Source: Dictyoglomus sp. NZ13-RE01 (GTDB lineage Bacteria; Dictyoglomota; Dictyoglomia; Dictyoglomales; Dictyoglomaceae). Taken from it: a DNA stretch of 64,000 nucleotides. Positions within the stretch are counted from its first letter, which is position 1. Each line of letters begins with the position of its first letter. Shown piece after piece: positions 38,146-49,220 of the stretch. The DNA lies in the NCBI GenBank assembly GCA_002878375.1, contig NIRF01000001.1, positions 248,001-312,000 of the forward strand. Reading direction: 5' to 3'. The notes under the pieces are model-generated. The model had not been told where the DNA came from, did no database searches, and saw only the letters and a list, made by a program, of their open reading frames with translations. Both the position numbers and the translations under genes were made by a program.

Positions 38146-39284
38146 AGCTCCTCCTTCTCCAATCTATTTTCTCTGTCATTACTAAGAAATCTCTTAAGAA
38201 AACTTTTTTTATACTCCTCATACCTCCCTTCTATTATACTTCTTTTTAATTCAGACATAATCCTAAATAAAAATCTTAGATTATGAATAGTTAAAAGTCT
38301 ATAGGAAAAGGTTTCATATTGAAGATACAAATGTCTAATATATGCACGGCTAAACTTTCTACAAGTATAACAATCACAGTCTTCTTCCAATGGGGATAAA
38401 TCTTCTTTATAGATAGCATTTTTTATATTTCTTCTCCCATCTCTTGTATAAAAAATCCCATGACGAGCAAGTCTCGTTGGCAAAACACAATCAAACATAT
38501 CAATACCAAACCCTACCATAACAACGAGATCCTCAGGAGCTCCCACCCCCATAAGATATCTTGGCTTATCATCTGGCAAATTATCTGTAATAAATTGCGA
38601 TATTTCATACATCAACTCTTTTGGTTCTCCTACACTAATACCACCTAAAGCAAAACCATCTAATGGCAATTCCAACATTTTGTTAATAGCTTCCAGTCTA
38701 AGGTCTTTGTAAAATCCTCCCTGAATTATACCAAATAGATTTTGATAATGTTTTCTATTGTTATAGTTTATACTTCTTTTCAACCATTCAATAGTTAGTC
38801 TTAAAGCTTCTTCAGTCTCCCAATAATCCGCCCCATATCCAAGACAAACATCTAAAGGCATGACAATATCTGAACCCAACTTACTCTGTGTATCAATAAC
38901 AAGTTCTGGAGTAAAAAAATACCTTGTACCATCAATGTGAGAACTAAAATGGATCCCATCATTATCAATCTTTCTCAGTTTTGCTAAGCTAAAAACCTGA
39001 TAACCTCCACTATCTGTCAAAATAGGACCATCCCAAGACATAAATTTATGTAAACCACCTGCTTTCTCAATTATTTCTGGTCCTGGTCGTAAAAATAAAT
39101 GATATGTATTACTTAAAATAATTTCTGCTCCCTGCTCCCTGACCTCCTCAGGTGATAGAGTTTTTACAGCTCCTTGTGTGCCTACTGGCATAAAGACAGG
39201 AGTTGTTATTTCTCCATGATAAGTCTCTATCTTACAGATCCTTGCTTTACTCTTTTGATCCCTTATCAATACTTCAAATTTCAT
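38121..39284 (-). CDS. tgt: tRNA-guanine transglycosylase
   Basis: Exchanges guanine 34 for preQ1 in tRNAs with GUN anticodons. The 387-residue protein shows [14 protein letters not shown], the catalytic-site [31 protein letters not shown] and [10 protein letters not shown], plus the zinc-site cysteines in [17 protein letters not shown]. The start at 39284 is chosen for the upstream GAGGTG; the TTG at 39296 adds four atypical residues. It lies 8 bases after queA. Confidence 0.96.
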   Translation of the reverse strand: MKFEVLIRDQKSKARICKIETYHGEITTPVFMPVGTQGAVKTLSPEEVREQGAEIILSNTYHLFLRPGPEIIEKAGGLHKFMSWDGPILTDSGGYQVFSLAKLRKIDNDGIHFSSHIDGTRYFFTPELVIDTQSKLGSDIVMPLDVCLGYGADYWETEEALRLTIEWLKRSINYNNRKHYQNLFGIIQGGFYKDLRLEAINKMLELPLDGFALGGISVGEPKELMYEISQFITDNLPDDKPRYLMGVGAPEDLVVMVGFGIDMFDCVLPTRLARHGIFYTRDGRRNIKNAIYKEDLSPLEEDCDCYTCRKFSRAYIRHLYLQYETFSYRLLTIHNLRFLFRIMSELKRSIIEGRYEEYKKSFLKRFLSNDRENRLEKEELWTKILGV

Positions 39285-39292
39285 CCTACACC

Positions 39293-40312
39293 TCAATATA
39301 TAAACATGGCATCTCCAAAGCTATAAAATCTAAATCTTTCTTCAATGGCTTTTGCATATGCTTTTTTCATTAAATCATATCCCATAAATGCGGAAACTAA
39401 CATTAATAGGGTAGATTTTGGAAGATGAAAATTTGTTATTAAACCATCAATTATTTTAAATTCAAATCCAGGATAAATAAATAAATCAACAAGACCTTTT
39501 CCCGCCTTTACCCTACTACCCTCTCTATTTCCTTCCAAGGTCCTTGTAACAGTAGTTCCCACTGCTATTATTCTCCTTCCCTCCTCTTTTGCCTTATTTA
39601 TCCTGTAACTAACTTCTTCTGAAATCTCATAGTATTCTGGATCAATCTTATGTTTTGTAATATCATCTACAACTACAGGTCTAAAAGTACCTAAACCAAC
39701 ATGTAGAGTTATATATAAAATTTCAATTCCCATATTTTTTAAATTCTCTAATAACTCAGGAGTAAAATGTAAACCTGCGGTAGGAGCAGCAACTGAACCT
39801 AACTTTTTAGCATAAACTGTTTGGTATCTTTCTGGATTTTCCAAAGGTTTTTTAATATAAGGAGGTAAAGGTATCTTTCCAATCTCAGGCAAAATATTTT
39901 CTAAATTTGGCGTTGAGAACTTGAGAAGAAATATACCATCTTCATTTCTTTCTAATACTTCACAAAACACATCATCCTTAAAAAGAATTTTAGATCCAAT
40001 TTTTGCTCTCCTTCCTGGTTTTATGAGAGCAGAGAAGGTCAAATCATCTATCTTCTTCAACAACAAAACCTCTATTTTAGCTCCTGTCTCTTTTCTTCCA
40101 TATATTCTTGCAGGTATTACCTTTGTATCATTTAAAACTAATACATCACCTTTTCTCAAAAACCTGTGAATATCTCTAAAAATACAGATAGATATCTCTC
40201 CACTCTCCCGAGATACTACCATTAATTTGGAGCTATCCCGTGGTTCTACTGGTTCTTGGGCTATCAATTCTTCTGGCAAATAGTAATCATAATCAGATAA
40301 TTTTAGTACCAT
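39293..40312 (-). CDS. queA: S-adenosylmethionine:tRNA ribosyltransferase-isomerase
   Basis: Builds epoxyqueuosine on tRNA after Tgt, using the ribosyl part of SAM. The 339-residue protein has [34 protein letters not shown], the family's [15 protein letters not shown] and [10 protein letters not shown], and [17 protein letters not shown] near the end. It overlaps the SpoIID-like gene by 10 bases and precedes tgt. Confidence 0.96.
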   Translation of the reverse strand: MVLKLSDYDYYLPEELIAQEPVEPRDSSKLMVVSRESGEISICIFRDIHRFLRKGDVLVLNDTKVIPARIYGRKETGAKIEVLLLKKIDDLTFSALIKPGRRAKIGSKILFKDDVFCEVLERNEDGIFLLKFSTPNLENILPEIGKIPLPPYIKKPLENPERYQTVYAKKLGSVAAPTAGLHFTPELLENLKNMGIEILYITLHVGLGTFRPVVVDDITKHKIDPEYYEISEEVSYRINKAKEEGRRIIAVGTTVTRTLEGNREGSRVKAGKGLVDLFIYPGFEFKIIDGLITNFHLPKSTLLMLVSAFMGYDLMKKAYAKAIEERFRFYSFGDAMFIY

Positions 40313-41385
40313 CTTTTTATATCTACCCCTTGATAGTAGTACTTTAAAATATCCTTATAATTATAACCTTTTTCTGCCAAATACTTTGCACCCTTTTGAG
40401 ACATTCCAACACCATGCCCATAACCCTTTCCTTTAAAATACATCCCGCCATTTGAAAATTCTATATTAAAAAGAGTACTCGGTAAATCAAAAATCTCTCT
40501 CCACAAAGTTCCTTTGATTATATTTTCACCCATTGTATTCTTTAGGACAACATTTTTTACTCTTCCAGTAGCACTCTTCTCTAATTCTATAGTGTCTATA
40601 TTTTCTAAATTTATATTTATTGATAATAATTTTCTCCTCGTATCTTCAAAAGAATAGTATACTGTCCAACTATCCTTTTCAAGTTCTTCTACATCCTTAA
40701 CACTTCTCAAATAAGGATAATATCCCCCCCAAACGTCTTCACTATTTTCCGTTATGCCTCCTGAGGAGGAATGAAAAAATGCCTTTATTAAACTTCCATT
40801 ATAAGTAATAACTTCTCCTATCGTCTCCAATACTGCCTTATTAGAACTTTCCTTCTCATAACTAAAGCCCTTATAAACTTGGCAGTGAGTTGTTGAACAC
40901 AGATCAAAATCTTTATGTTTTCCCATATTTGCTAATGCATAGGTTCTCGAAGCTACAGCCTGTGCCTTTAAAGCCTCTATTGGATAAGAGGCTGGCATCT
41001 CTGCAGGTACAACACCATACAAATATTCCTCTAAATTCAATATATTTATAAGCCATCCGTCATTGTTTATCTCAAAAATACCTCTATATTGGTTAGAATT
41101 TATTGTTATTTTCTTATCTTTCTGTGGATATAGAGTAATCGGTAAGCTAAGGATTAAAACGTCCTTACCAAAGTTTAATACTGCACAATTTTCAGAAATT
41201 TTTAAATATAGTTCTCCATTTCCTCCCAATTCAATATTAATATAAGAGTTAACAATTAAACCAACATTTGAAATAAATATTTCTCTGTCTATTTTTAAGA
41301 CACCCACTCTTATGATAGGTATCTCTTGAGAAAAAGAGACCACAAATAATATTAAAAAGAGAACAAAGATACAAAAGATCCTCAT
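40303..41385 (-). CDS. SpoIID/LytB-domain protein
   Basis: A 360-residue exported protein: signal peptide (FVLFLILFVVSFS), then the SpoIID domain with NLEEYLYGVVPAEMP, EALKAQAVASRTYA, CSTTHCQVYKGF, HSSSGGITENSEDVWGG and GYGHGVGMSQKGA. In Bacillus SpoIID is a lytic transglycosylase acting on cell-wall glycan; the family also occurs in non-sporulating thermophiles, where it probably remodels peptidoglycan. Position within a housekeeping run argues against a sporulation role. The ATG overlaps the DUF2905 stop by four bases. Confidence 0.9.
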   Translation of the reverse strand: MRIFCIFVLFLILFVVSFSQEIPIIRVGVLKIDREIFISNVGLIVNSYINIELGGNGELYLKISENCAVLNFGKDVLILSLPITLYPQKDKKITINSNQYRGIFEINNDGWLINILNLEEYLYGVVPAEMPASYPIEALKAQAVASRTYALANMGKHKDFDLCSTTHCQVYKGFSYEKESSNKAVLETIGEVITYNGSLIKAFFHSSSGGITENSEDVWGGYYPYLRSVKDVEELEKDSWTVYYSFEDTRRKLLSININLENIDTIELEKSATGRVKNVVLKNTMGENIIKGTLWREIFDLPSTLFNIEFSNGGMYFKGKGYGHGVGMSQKGAKYLAEKGYNYKDILKYYYQGVDIKRWY

Positions 41386-41606
41386 TTCAAGATCCTAAAT
41401 ATGATACTTAGGATTATAGTCAAGATAATACTTAAGATAATAGAAGTGGTAACAGGAAAATAAAAGACAAAATTCTTCTTTTCAATCCTTATATCACCAG
41501 GAAGACGACCAATAGGAAAGAACTTAAGACCATAGGATAAAACTATTCCCAAAATTATGAGAATGACTCCTAAAATAATCAACCATTTCCCAAATAAATT
41601 TAACAT
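41382..41606 (-). CDS. DUF2905 small membrane protein
   Basis: A 74-residue protein with two membrane helices (LFGKWLIILGVILIILGIVL and a C-terminal stretch from TTSIILSII) joined by FFPIGRLPGDIRIEKKNFVF, which is the DUF2905 signature. Function unknown. The start at 41606 overlaps the lipid kinase stop by seven bases; the frame is open further upstream, but that region codes for the kinase. Confidence 0.87.
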   Translation of the reverse strand: MLNLFGKWLIILGVILIILGIVLSYGLKFFPIGRLPGDIRIEKKNFVFYFPVTTSIILSIILTIILSIIFRILK

Positions 41607-42481
41607 AGTTCGATCACACCCCCACATATAACATCTTGTATATTAGGAATATTTTTAACTACTAATTTTTCCGCAGGAATCAATTCTCCATCCATAGTTG
41701 CCATTAAATCCTTCTCCCCCTCAATCTTTACCTCTTTTGCCCTATACATTTTTACATGAGGATTAATAGTGTGTTTTCCAAAATAAATTAATGGAAAATA
41801 GAGAACTAATTCTAAGGGATGTATTTTCTCCACAATACAAATATCAAATAAACCATCATTTAATCTAGCACTTGGAGTTATTTTCATTCCTCCTGCATAA
41901 TTTCTTGTATTTCCAATAGCCACTAACGTAATTTCTCCACTCCAAACTTTATCATCCATATAAATGTTACACTTTTTTGGTTTATAATTTTTAAGGGTTA
42001 AAAAAACTGATGCCACATATCCAAGCGGTCCCCTAAACTTTAATCTATTTGCTGTTAAATTTGCTTCTGCATCAAATCCCAATCCAGTAACCCCCACAAA
42101 ATATCTACCATCTATCATGCCTAAATCCATCTTAAAATTTTTGCCCTTTTTAAGTAGCTTAACTGCCTCTTTTAAGTTCTTAGGAATTTTCAAAGATCTT
42201 GCTACATCATTCCCTCTTCCAATAGGAAGAATTCCTAATTTAGCTCTACCTCTAAGTCCATTCACAACTTCATTCACTGTTCCGTCTCCACCTGCAGCAA
42301 CAACTATATCTGCCCCCTTATCCAAAGCCTTTTCAACCTGCTTAAGAGTTCCCTCTCCTCCTAATGTAAACTCAATATCAAAATTAATATTTTCTTTCTC
42401 TAACAAAGATTTAATTTCTGGAAATAACTTTTCTCCTCTGCCTTTATTTGCTATAGGATTAACCAATACATGATATTTCAT
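41600..42481 (-). CDS. Diacylglycerol kinase-family lipid kinase (YegS/BmrU type)
   Basis: The 293-residue protein has the DAGK catalytic domain: LVNPIANKGRGEK at the start, the nucleotide motif AAGGDGTVNEVVNGL, LGILPIGRGNDVARSL and the C-terminal YAGGMKITPSARLNDGLFD and TMDGE. Members phosphorylate diacylglycerol or related lipids; the exact substrate is unknown. It overlaps queH by four bases and DUF2905 by seven. Confidence 0.92.
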   Translation of the reverse strand: MKYHVLVNPIANKGRGEKLFPEIKSLLEKENINFDIEFTLGGEGTLKQVEKALDKGADIVVAAGGDGTVNEVVNGLRGRAKLGILPIGRGNDVARSLKIPKNLKEAVKLLKKGKNFKMDLGMIDGRYFVGVTGLGFDAEANLTANRLKFRGPLGYVASVFLTLKNYKPKKCNIYMDDKVWSGEITLVAIGNTRNYAGGMKITPSARLNDGLFDICIVEKIHPLELVLYFPLIYFGKHTINPHVKMYRAKEVKIEGEKDLMATMDGELIPAEKLVVKNIPNIQDVICGGVIELC

Positions 42482-43023
42482 TTCTTCTCTCCTTTCCAGT
42501 ATCTCTCCTTTTCACTATATATACAACCGCAATATTTTTGTCTATATAAATTTAGTTCCTTAGCCTTATTTATAGCAGTCCTATATTCACTTCTATAGTC
42601 ATAATAAACAAACTCTATATTATACTCATTTTCTAACATCTTACCAATCTTAAATATTAAATCATGCTTCTGATAAGGACTCATTAAAAGTGTAGTAGTA
42701 AATCTATTAAATCCTAAATCTTTAGCAGTTTCTACTGTTTTCTTTAGCCTCATATAGTAACAAACAGGGCACCTTTCATTCTCTCTATAAACTACATTTC
42801 GAATAAAACCTTCTAAATCATAATCATCATTTACAATTAACTCTAAATTTTGCATACTTGCATAATTTTTTAAGGTTTCTAATCTCATTTTGTATTCCTG
42901 ATAAGGATGAATATTGGGATTATACCAAAAACCTTTCACATCATACCCATTCTCTCTTAGCTTTTCAAGGGGATATATCAAACAAACCGCACAACATATA
43001 TGCAAAAGAAGATCCCTATTCAT
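42478..43023 (-). CDS. queH: Epoxyqueuosine reductase QueH
   Basis: Reduces epoxyqueuosine to queuosine in tRNA, the final step, replacing QueG. The 181-residue protein has the QueH cysteines: HICCAVC near the start, ENERCPVCYYMRL in the middle and the C-terminal LYRQKYCGCIYSEKER, which hold a 4Fe-4S cluster and a second metal. Together with queA and tgt in the same run, it completes the late queuosine pathway. The ATG overlaps the ruvB stop by four bases. Confidence 0.93.
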   Translation of the reverse strand: MNRDLLLHICCAVCLIYPLEKLRENGYDVKGFWYNPNIHPYQEYKMRLETLKNYASMQNLELIVNDDYDLEGFIRNVVYRENERCPVCYYMRLKKTVETAKDLGFNRFTTTLLMSPYQKHDLIFKIGKMLENEYNIEFVYYDYRSEYRTAINKAKELNLYRQKYCGCIYSEKERYWKGEKK

Positions 43024-44012
43024 GAGTCAGCCTCCATTAAATGAGTTAAACCTAAAGGTGTTATTATTCTTCCTCTTGGAGTTCTTTGAATAAAACCAAT
43101 CCTTAAAAGATAAGGTTCATACATCACTTCTATTGTTTCAGGAGATTCATTCAAAAACTCAGCAAGATTTTTTATTCCTACAGGTCCACCTTTAAAATTA
43201 TCCCTAATCGCTTTTAATATTTTTCTATCTAACTCATCCAATCCTTTATAGTCTATTCCTAAGAAATTTAGAATTTCTTTAACCTTATCAATACTTAAAT
43301 TATTAATATCCATAACCTGAATATAATCTCTAACCCTCTTTAGAAGCCTGTTTGCAATTCTTGGTGTACCTCTTGAACGCTTTGCAATCTCCAAGAGTAC
43401 TTCTTCAGAAAGATTTAAATCCAATATTTTTTGGGATCTTAACAAAATCTCTACCAACTCTTCCTCATTATAATAGTCAAAATTGGCAATAAAACCAAAT
43501 CTATCCCTTAAAGGATGACTTAATAATCCAGGTCTTGTTGTAGCTCCAACAATAGTAATAGGTGGTAGTTTGAATTTTATTATTCTTGCAGAAGGTCCTT
43601 TACCAGTAACTATACTTATAGATAAGTCCTCCATTACAGAATATAATACCTCTTCAAGAGAGGGGGAAAGTCTATGAATTTCATCAATAAATAAAATACT
43701 TCTCTCCGATAAAGATGTTAAAATTCCTACTAAATCACCAGTCTTTTGCAAAGTTGGTGCAGAAACCATCTTTATTTCCACATTCTCTTCAGTAGACAAA
43801 ATTAAAGCCAATGTCGTCTTACCTAAGCCAGGAGGACCACAAAATAAAATATGATCTAAAGCTTCTTTTCTTTCTTTTGCAGCTTTTAAAATAATATCAA
43901 GTCTTTCTATAATCTTCTTTTGACCAACAAATTCACAAAGATTCTTTGGTCTTAAAAGATTTTCTAAGGCTGGTTCTTTTTGAACTAAAGAAAAAGAATA
44001 ATTCTTTCTCAT
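43020..44012 (-). CDS. ruvB: Holliday junction helicase RuvB
   Basis: AAA+ motor of branch migration. The 330-residue protein shows LRPKNLCEFVGQKKI, Walker A GPPGLGKTT, Walker B ILFIDEIHRL, sensor VGATTRPGLLSHPLRDRFG and the C-terminal winged helix with GPVGIKNLAEFL and IQRTPRGRIITPLG. It follows ruvA after four bases and overlaps queH. Confidence 0.97.
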   Translation of the reverse strand: MRKNYSFSLVQKEPALENLLRPKNLCEFVGQKKIIERLDIILKAAKERKEALDHILFCGPPGLGKTTLALILSTEENVEIKMVSAPTLQKTGDLVGILTSLSERSILFIDEIHRLSPSLEEVLYSVMEDLSISIVTGKGPSARIIKFKLPPITIVGATTRPGLLSHPLRDRFGFIANFDYYNEEELVEILLRSQKILDLNLSEEVLLEIAKRSRGTPRIANRLLKRVRDYIQVMDINNLSIDKVKEILNFLGIDYKGLDELDRKILKAIRDNFKGGPVGIKNLAEFLNESPETIEVMYEPYLLRIGFIQRTPRGRIITPLGLTHLMEADS

Positions 44013-44016
44013 TTAT

Positions 44017-44589
44017 TTACATCTTTCTGAGTATATCTAATGCAATCTTTATTAATTCTTCTATAGATTTCCCTTTCTCCTTTGACAATTCTTTCATTAC
44101 TTTGTTAACTTCGCTTTTTGTATAACCAAGATTAATCAAAGCATTTGCTACTGTTTCAATTTCATCGCTCTTTTCTTCAATAGGCAATGTCCTCTTAGCA
44201 GAGAAAAATATTTTTTGGGCAATTTTTTTTCCAATTCCTGGAATAGAAGTTAAGATCTCCCAATTATTATTTTCTAAAGCATTTTTCCAGTCATTATAAG
44301 TAATATTATCTACAATCTTCAAGGCTAATCTCACCCCCACTCCCGGTAATTCCATCAGGCTTTCAAAAAAATCCCTCTCGTCTTTTTCTAAAAAACCATA
44401 AAGTCTAATACTTTCCATATTAAAAATCTCACTTACATAAATATCTATTTCTTCTCCTATCTTATCTTTTATTTTTTTTATACTACAATCAGATAGAAAT
44501 ATCCTAAAACTAATTTTATTTAACGAAATTATTAAAACATTATTGTCAACTTCCAATATCTTTCCATGAATATGATTGATAAAACTCAA
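44017..44589 (-). CDS. ruvA: Holliday junction-binding protein RuvA
   Basis: Binds four-way junctions and loads RuvB. The 190-residue protein has the N-terminal OB fold (INHIHGKILEVDNNVLIISL, YGFLEKDERDFFESLM), two helix-hairpin-helix motifs (LPGVGVRLALKIVD, IPGIGKKIAQKIF) and the C-terminal RuvB-binding domain (ANALINLGYTKSEVNKVM). It overlaps ruvC by four bases. Confidence 0.96.
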   Translation of the reverse strand: MSFINHIHGKILEVDNNVLIISLNKISFRIFLSDCSIKKIKDKIGEEIDIYVSEIFNMESIRLYGFLEKDERDFFESLMELPGVGVRLALKIVDNITYNDWKNALENNNWEILTSIPGIGKKIAQKIFFSAKRTLPIEEKSDEIETVANALINLGYTKSEVNKVMKELSKEKGKSIEELIKIALDILRKM

Positions 44590-45065
44590 ACTTTATCACC
44601 TTTAGTTAAAGAATAACATATACAAAGCGCCAATGCATCTGCAGCATCATCTGGTTTTGGAATTTCCTCTAATTGTAGAAGTTCTTTTACCATAATCTGC
44701 ATTTGCTCCTTAGTAGCTCTACCATAGCCTACTATAGTCTGTTTTACTTCTAAGGGAGTAAAGGTCTGTAACTTAATATTATGTTGATAAGTAGATAACA
44801 TTATTACTCCCTGTGCTTGGGCAACATTTATAGCTGTTTTCGTATTCTTATAAAAATATACATTTTCCATTACTACAACATCTGGATTATACTTTTCTAA
44901 AATATTAGAAATTTCCATATATACATAGTTTAATCTTTTTTCTACAACCCATTCCTTTGGAGTAGTTAATACTCCATAATCTACTATTTTTAGTTTTTTG
45001 TTATTAAAATCAACCAAACCGTAGCCTATAGTGGCTGTTCCTGGATCAATTCCTAAAATTAACAT
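44586..45065 (-). CDS. ruvC: Holliday junction resolvase RuvC
   Basis: Cuts Holliday junctions. The 159-residue protein starts ILGIDPGTATIGYGL (first catalytic Asp), has VVMENVYFYKNTKTA with the second acidic residue, YGRATKEQM and the final acidic pair in KPDDAADALALCIC. The start is directly after the yebC stop (no gap), and it overlaps ruvA by four bases. Confidence 0.97.
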   Translation of the reverse strand: MLILGIDPGTATIGYGLVDFNNKKLKIVDYGVLTTPKEWVVEKRLNYVYMEISNILEKYNPDVVVMENVYFYKNTKTAINVAQAQGVIMLSTYQHNIKLQTFTPLEVKQTIVGYGRATKEQMQIMVKELLQLEEIPKPDDAADALALCICYSLTKGDKV

Positions 45066-45815
45066 CTAAGACAATTTTTGCAAAATTTCGTCAGGAATAT
45101 CAAAATTAGCATAAGTTTTTTGTACATCATCATGATCATCTAATTCTTCCATTAGTTTCAAAAGCTTTTCTGCATCTTCACCTTGAACAGGTACTAAATT
45201 TTTTGGAACCTTAGTTACTTCTGCTTGAGTTATCTTATATCCTTTAGCTAATAATGCTTCTTTAACAGCAGTGAATTCCTGTGGAGATGTGATAATCTCA
45301 ATACTATCAGGATCAATTCTTACATCTTCTGCACCAGCTTCTAAGGCATCACTCAAAAGTTGATCCTCATCCACTACACTTTCTTTATCAATGAAAATAC
45401 TCCCCTTATCTTCAAAAATCCATGAGACACAGCCAGCCTCTCCTAAATTGCCACCATGTTTTGTAAAGATCCTTCTAATCTCAGAGGCAGTCCTATTTTT
45501 ATTATCTGTTACAACCTCTACCATAATTGCAACACCAGCAGGTCCGTATCCTTCATAAACTACCTCTTCATAAGTTACACCAGGAATTTCTCCTGTTCCC
45601 CTCTTAATAGCTCTTTCGATGTTTTCTTTTGGCATATTTGCCTCGCGAGCTCTCTCAATAGCAGCTCTTAATCTTGGATTAGTTTCTGGATTCCCTCCTC
45701 CTTGTTTAGCAGCTATTATAATTTCTTTACTTAAATTGGAGAAAAGCTTCCCCTTCTTTGCATCTGTTGCTGCCTTTCTATGTTTAATATTTGCCCATTT
45801 TGAATGTCCAGACAT
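45066..45815 (-). CDS. YebC/PmpR-family protein
   Basis: A 249-residue member of the YebC family: [22 protein letters not shown] start (cited in part as [13 protein letters not shown]), [40 protein letters not shown] and the C-terminal [17 protein letters not shown]. Family members act as transcription regulators (for example of ruvC in some species) or help ribosomes at proline stretches. Its place directly ahead of ruvCAB is widely conserved. A promoter lies 49-77 bases upstream. Confidence 0.95.
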   Translation of the reverse strand: MSGHSKWANIKHRKAATDAKKGKLFSNLSKEIIIAAKQGGGNPETNPRLRAAIERAREANMPKENIERAIKRGTGEIPGVTYEEVVYEGYGPAGVAIMVEVVTDNKNRTASEIRRIFTKHGGNLGEAGCVSWIFEDKGSIFIDKESVVDEDQLLSDALEAGAEDVRIDPDSIEIITSPQEFTAVKEALLAKGYKITQAEVTKVPKNLVPVQGEDAEKLLKLMEELDDHDDVQKTYANFDIPDEILQKLS

Positions 45816-45863
45816 TATTCCGCCTCCTTACATTGAAATTTTCAAAAGTATATCTCAATTAGA

Positions 45864-45892
45864 ATTCTACTATATTTTATTAAGTTTGACAA
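45864..45892 (-). promoter_or_regulatory. Promoter before yebC
   Basis: On the minus strand TTGTCA (45887-45892), 17-base spacer, TAGAAT (45864-45869). It should drive yebC-ruvCAB and the genes that follow without large gaps down to recJ. Confidence 0.65.
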
Positions 45893-45913
45893 GAAGAGAA
45901 AGAATAGGTTAAA

Positions 45914-47449
45914 TCAAGAATTTTCTATAATTTTCTTAAACGCCAAAGGTATGTTTTCAACTATATCTCCTGCAATAAGACCTCTATCTCCAATTGTTTC
46001 TTTGTATATCAAAGAAGATAAAGAATGAATATAATTACCTAACACACATGCTTTCTTAATAGAAATTCCCTGAGCTAATAAAGCGGTAAGTATACCTGTC
46101 AAAACATCTCCCGAGCCTGCTGTAGCTAAAAGAGAAGATGCAAATGGATTTATATATACATCACCATCTGGAAAAACAGACAAAGAATAAGGACCTTTTA
46201 AGATAAGATTTATATTATATTTTTCTGCAAATTTTCTCGAAACATCTATCCTGTTTTCTAAAATGTGTTCTATTGACAAATCAGTTAAACGAGACATTTC
46301 CCCTATATGAGGGGTTATTATTATGTTACCTTTATTTAGATAAGACAAAGTAGGTTTAATTGCAGTTAAAGCATCTGCATCAATAACTAATGGCTTATCA
46401 ATTTTCAAAACCAATTCTTGAATAAATCTTTGAGTAGCTTCAAAGAGTCCAATACCTGGTCCAATCCCTACAGAATCTATTCTCAATTTTTCTATAATTT
46501 CAAGAATTTTACTTACACTCTCATAGGATATATAACCACTTTGATCCCCTAATGGAATGAAAATAATCTCTGGATTTTGTCCCCTATGAAGATTACTTAT
46601 AGATTCTGGAAGAGCAAGGTAAACTAACCCAGCAGAAGTTCTTAAAGCGGACTTTGCAGATAAAATTGGAGCACCACTATACTGGAGGGATCCCCCTATA
46701 ATTAAAACTTTACCCTTTTCCCCTTTATGAACTCCTAATGGAAATTTAGGAATACTTTTTAAAATATCTTCTTCTTGGACATAGTATATATTAGAAGGAA
46801 TCAAGTCGTTTAAAAATTTTATAGGAAATCCCAATGGATTAACAACAAGTTCCCCAATGTAATCTATAACCTTTGGATTAAAAAAGCCAATTTTGGGTAA
46901 AAACATAGTAACTGTATAGTTTGCTTTGATACAAGCCCCCATAATTTTACCAGAATCAGCATCTATTCCTGTAGGCACATCTATTGAGATAACAGTTTTG
47001 TTAAGATTATTAACTTCTTCAATTATACTTACTAACTCATTATCTAATGGTCTCTTTAGACCAATCCCTAAAAGCCCGTCAATAATAATATCAAAAAATC
47101 TTATGCTTCTATATTCTTCTCTTAGTGATAAAAATTCTATCTCTGTATTTTTTAAAATCTCATATTGTATCTTCGAAAGCTCAGAAATATTTTTATCCCA
47201 ATTGTATAAAAAAACTGTTGGCGTTATTCCATTCATATATAGATAGCGCGCAATAACTAAGGCATCTCCTCCATTATTTCCTGGTCCACATAAAACACAT
47301 ATCCTTTTATCCTTTAAATTTATTTTCTCTTTTAATAAGCTAAAAGATTGAGCACCAGCATTTTCCATTAACAACAATGGAGGAATATTATATTCTTTTA
47401 CCAACTTATTTTCTAAAATTCTTGTCTCTTCAACAGATAAAACCTTCAT
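45914..47449 (-). CDS. nnr: Bifunctional NAD(P)H-hydrate epimerase/dehydratase
   Basis: Repairs hydrated NADH and NADPH, a thermal damage product. The 511-residue protein joins the YjeF_N epimerase domain (LLMENAGAQSF, CVLCGPGNNGGDALV, IDGLLGIGLKRPL, SIDVPTGIDAD) to a ribokinase-like dehydratase domain (KGEKGKVLIIGGSLQYSGAP, GPGIGLFEAT, ITPHIGEMSRL, ATAGSGDVLTGILTALL). It overlaps the NusG_II-domain gene by four bases. Confidence 0.95.
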   Translation of the reverse strand: MKVLSVEETRILENKLVKEYNIPPLLLMENAGAQSFSLLKEKINLKDKRICVLCGPGNNGGDALVIARYLYMNGITPTVFLYNWDKNISELSKIQYEILKNTEIEFLSLREEYRSIRFFDIIIDGLLGIGLKRPLDNELVSIIEEVNNLNKTVISIDVPTGIDADSGKIMGACIKANYTVTMFLPKIGFFNPKVIDYIGELVVNPLGFPIKFLNDLIPSNIYYVQEEDILKSIPKFPLGVHKGEKGKVLIIGGSLQYSGAPILSAKSALRTSAGLVYLALPESISNLHRGQNPEIIFIPLGDQSGYISYESVSKILEIIEKLRIDSVGIGPGIGLFEATQRFIQELVLKIDKPLVIDADALTAIKPTLSYLNKGNIIITPHIGEMSRLTDLSIEHILENRIDVSRKFAEKYNINLILKGPYSLSVFPDGDVYINPFASSLLATAGSGDVLTGILTALLAQGISIKKACVLGNYIHSLSSLIYKETIGDRGLIAGDIVENIPLAFKKIIENS

Positions 47450-47787
47450 CTTTTTCCTTCCAATCTCAAAACAACTCTATTTGGCAAACACACAATACTT
47501 TCTCCCACTTTTTTAATCCATCCTTGCTTCACACATAATTTATCAGGACATGGAGATGCTATCATTCTAACCCCATACTTAGGATCATACTCAAAATAAC
47601 TTTTATCTATTACTCCTTCTACACTAAAAACTTTTTTCTCTTGAATTTTTGCCAAATTAATTCTCATTACTTCCTTGTTATTAACTTCGACAACTAAATA
47701 GAAAGCTTGCCCACTGGTATAGAAATATACCCAAATAATAAAAGCAATGATTAAAATAGAAAATAAAACTATAAATTCTTTTTTCAT
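47446..47787 (-). CDS. NusG domain II-containing membrane-anchored protein
   Basis: A 113-residue protein with one N-terminal membrane helix (FIVLFSILIIAFIIWVYFY) and an external NusG_II domain with CPDKLCVKQGWI and VCLPNRVVLRL, the family signature with three cysteines. Function unknown. The ATG is only four bases after the eno terminator stem, whose right arm occupies the usual ribosome-site position; no Shine-Dalgarno sequence is visible. It is coupled to nnr by ATGA overlap. Confidence 0.83.
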   Translation of the reverse strand: MKKEFIVLFSILIIAFIIWVYFYTSGQAFYLVVEVNNKEVMRINLAKIQEKKVFSVEGVIDKSYFEYDPKYGVRMIASPCPDKLCVKQGWIKKVGESIVCLPNRVVLRLEGKR

Positions 47788-47814
47788 AAAATAGGGGTAG
47801 ATAAACTACCCCTA
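47788..47814 (-). terminator. eno terminator overlapping the next gene's leader
   Basis: On the minus strand TAGGGGTAG, TTTAT loop, CTACCCCTA (47792-47814), then TTTT and at once the ATG of the NusG_II-domain gene. The hairpin begins 6 bases after the eno stop. The short T-run suggests incomplete termination. Confidence 0.65.
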
Positions 47815-47819
47815 CCTTC

Positions 47820-49166
<1,347 letters not shown>

Positions 49167-49220
49167 TTAAAAACAATACAAATCATATAAAATAAAAGAA
49201 AAAAAGATGGAGGTAGAAAT

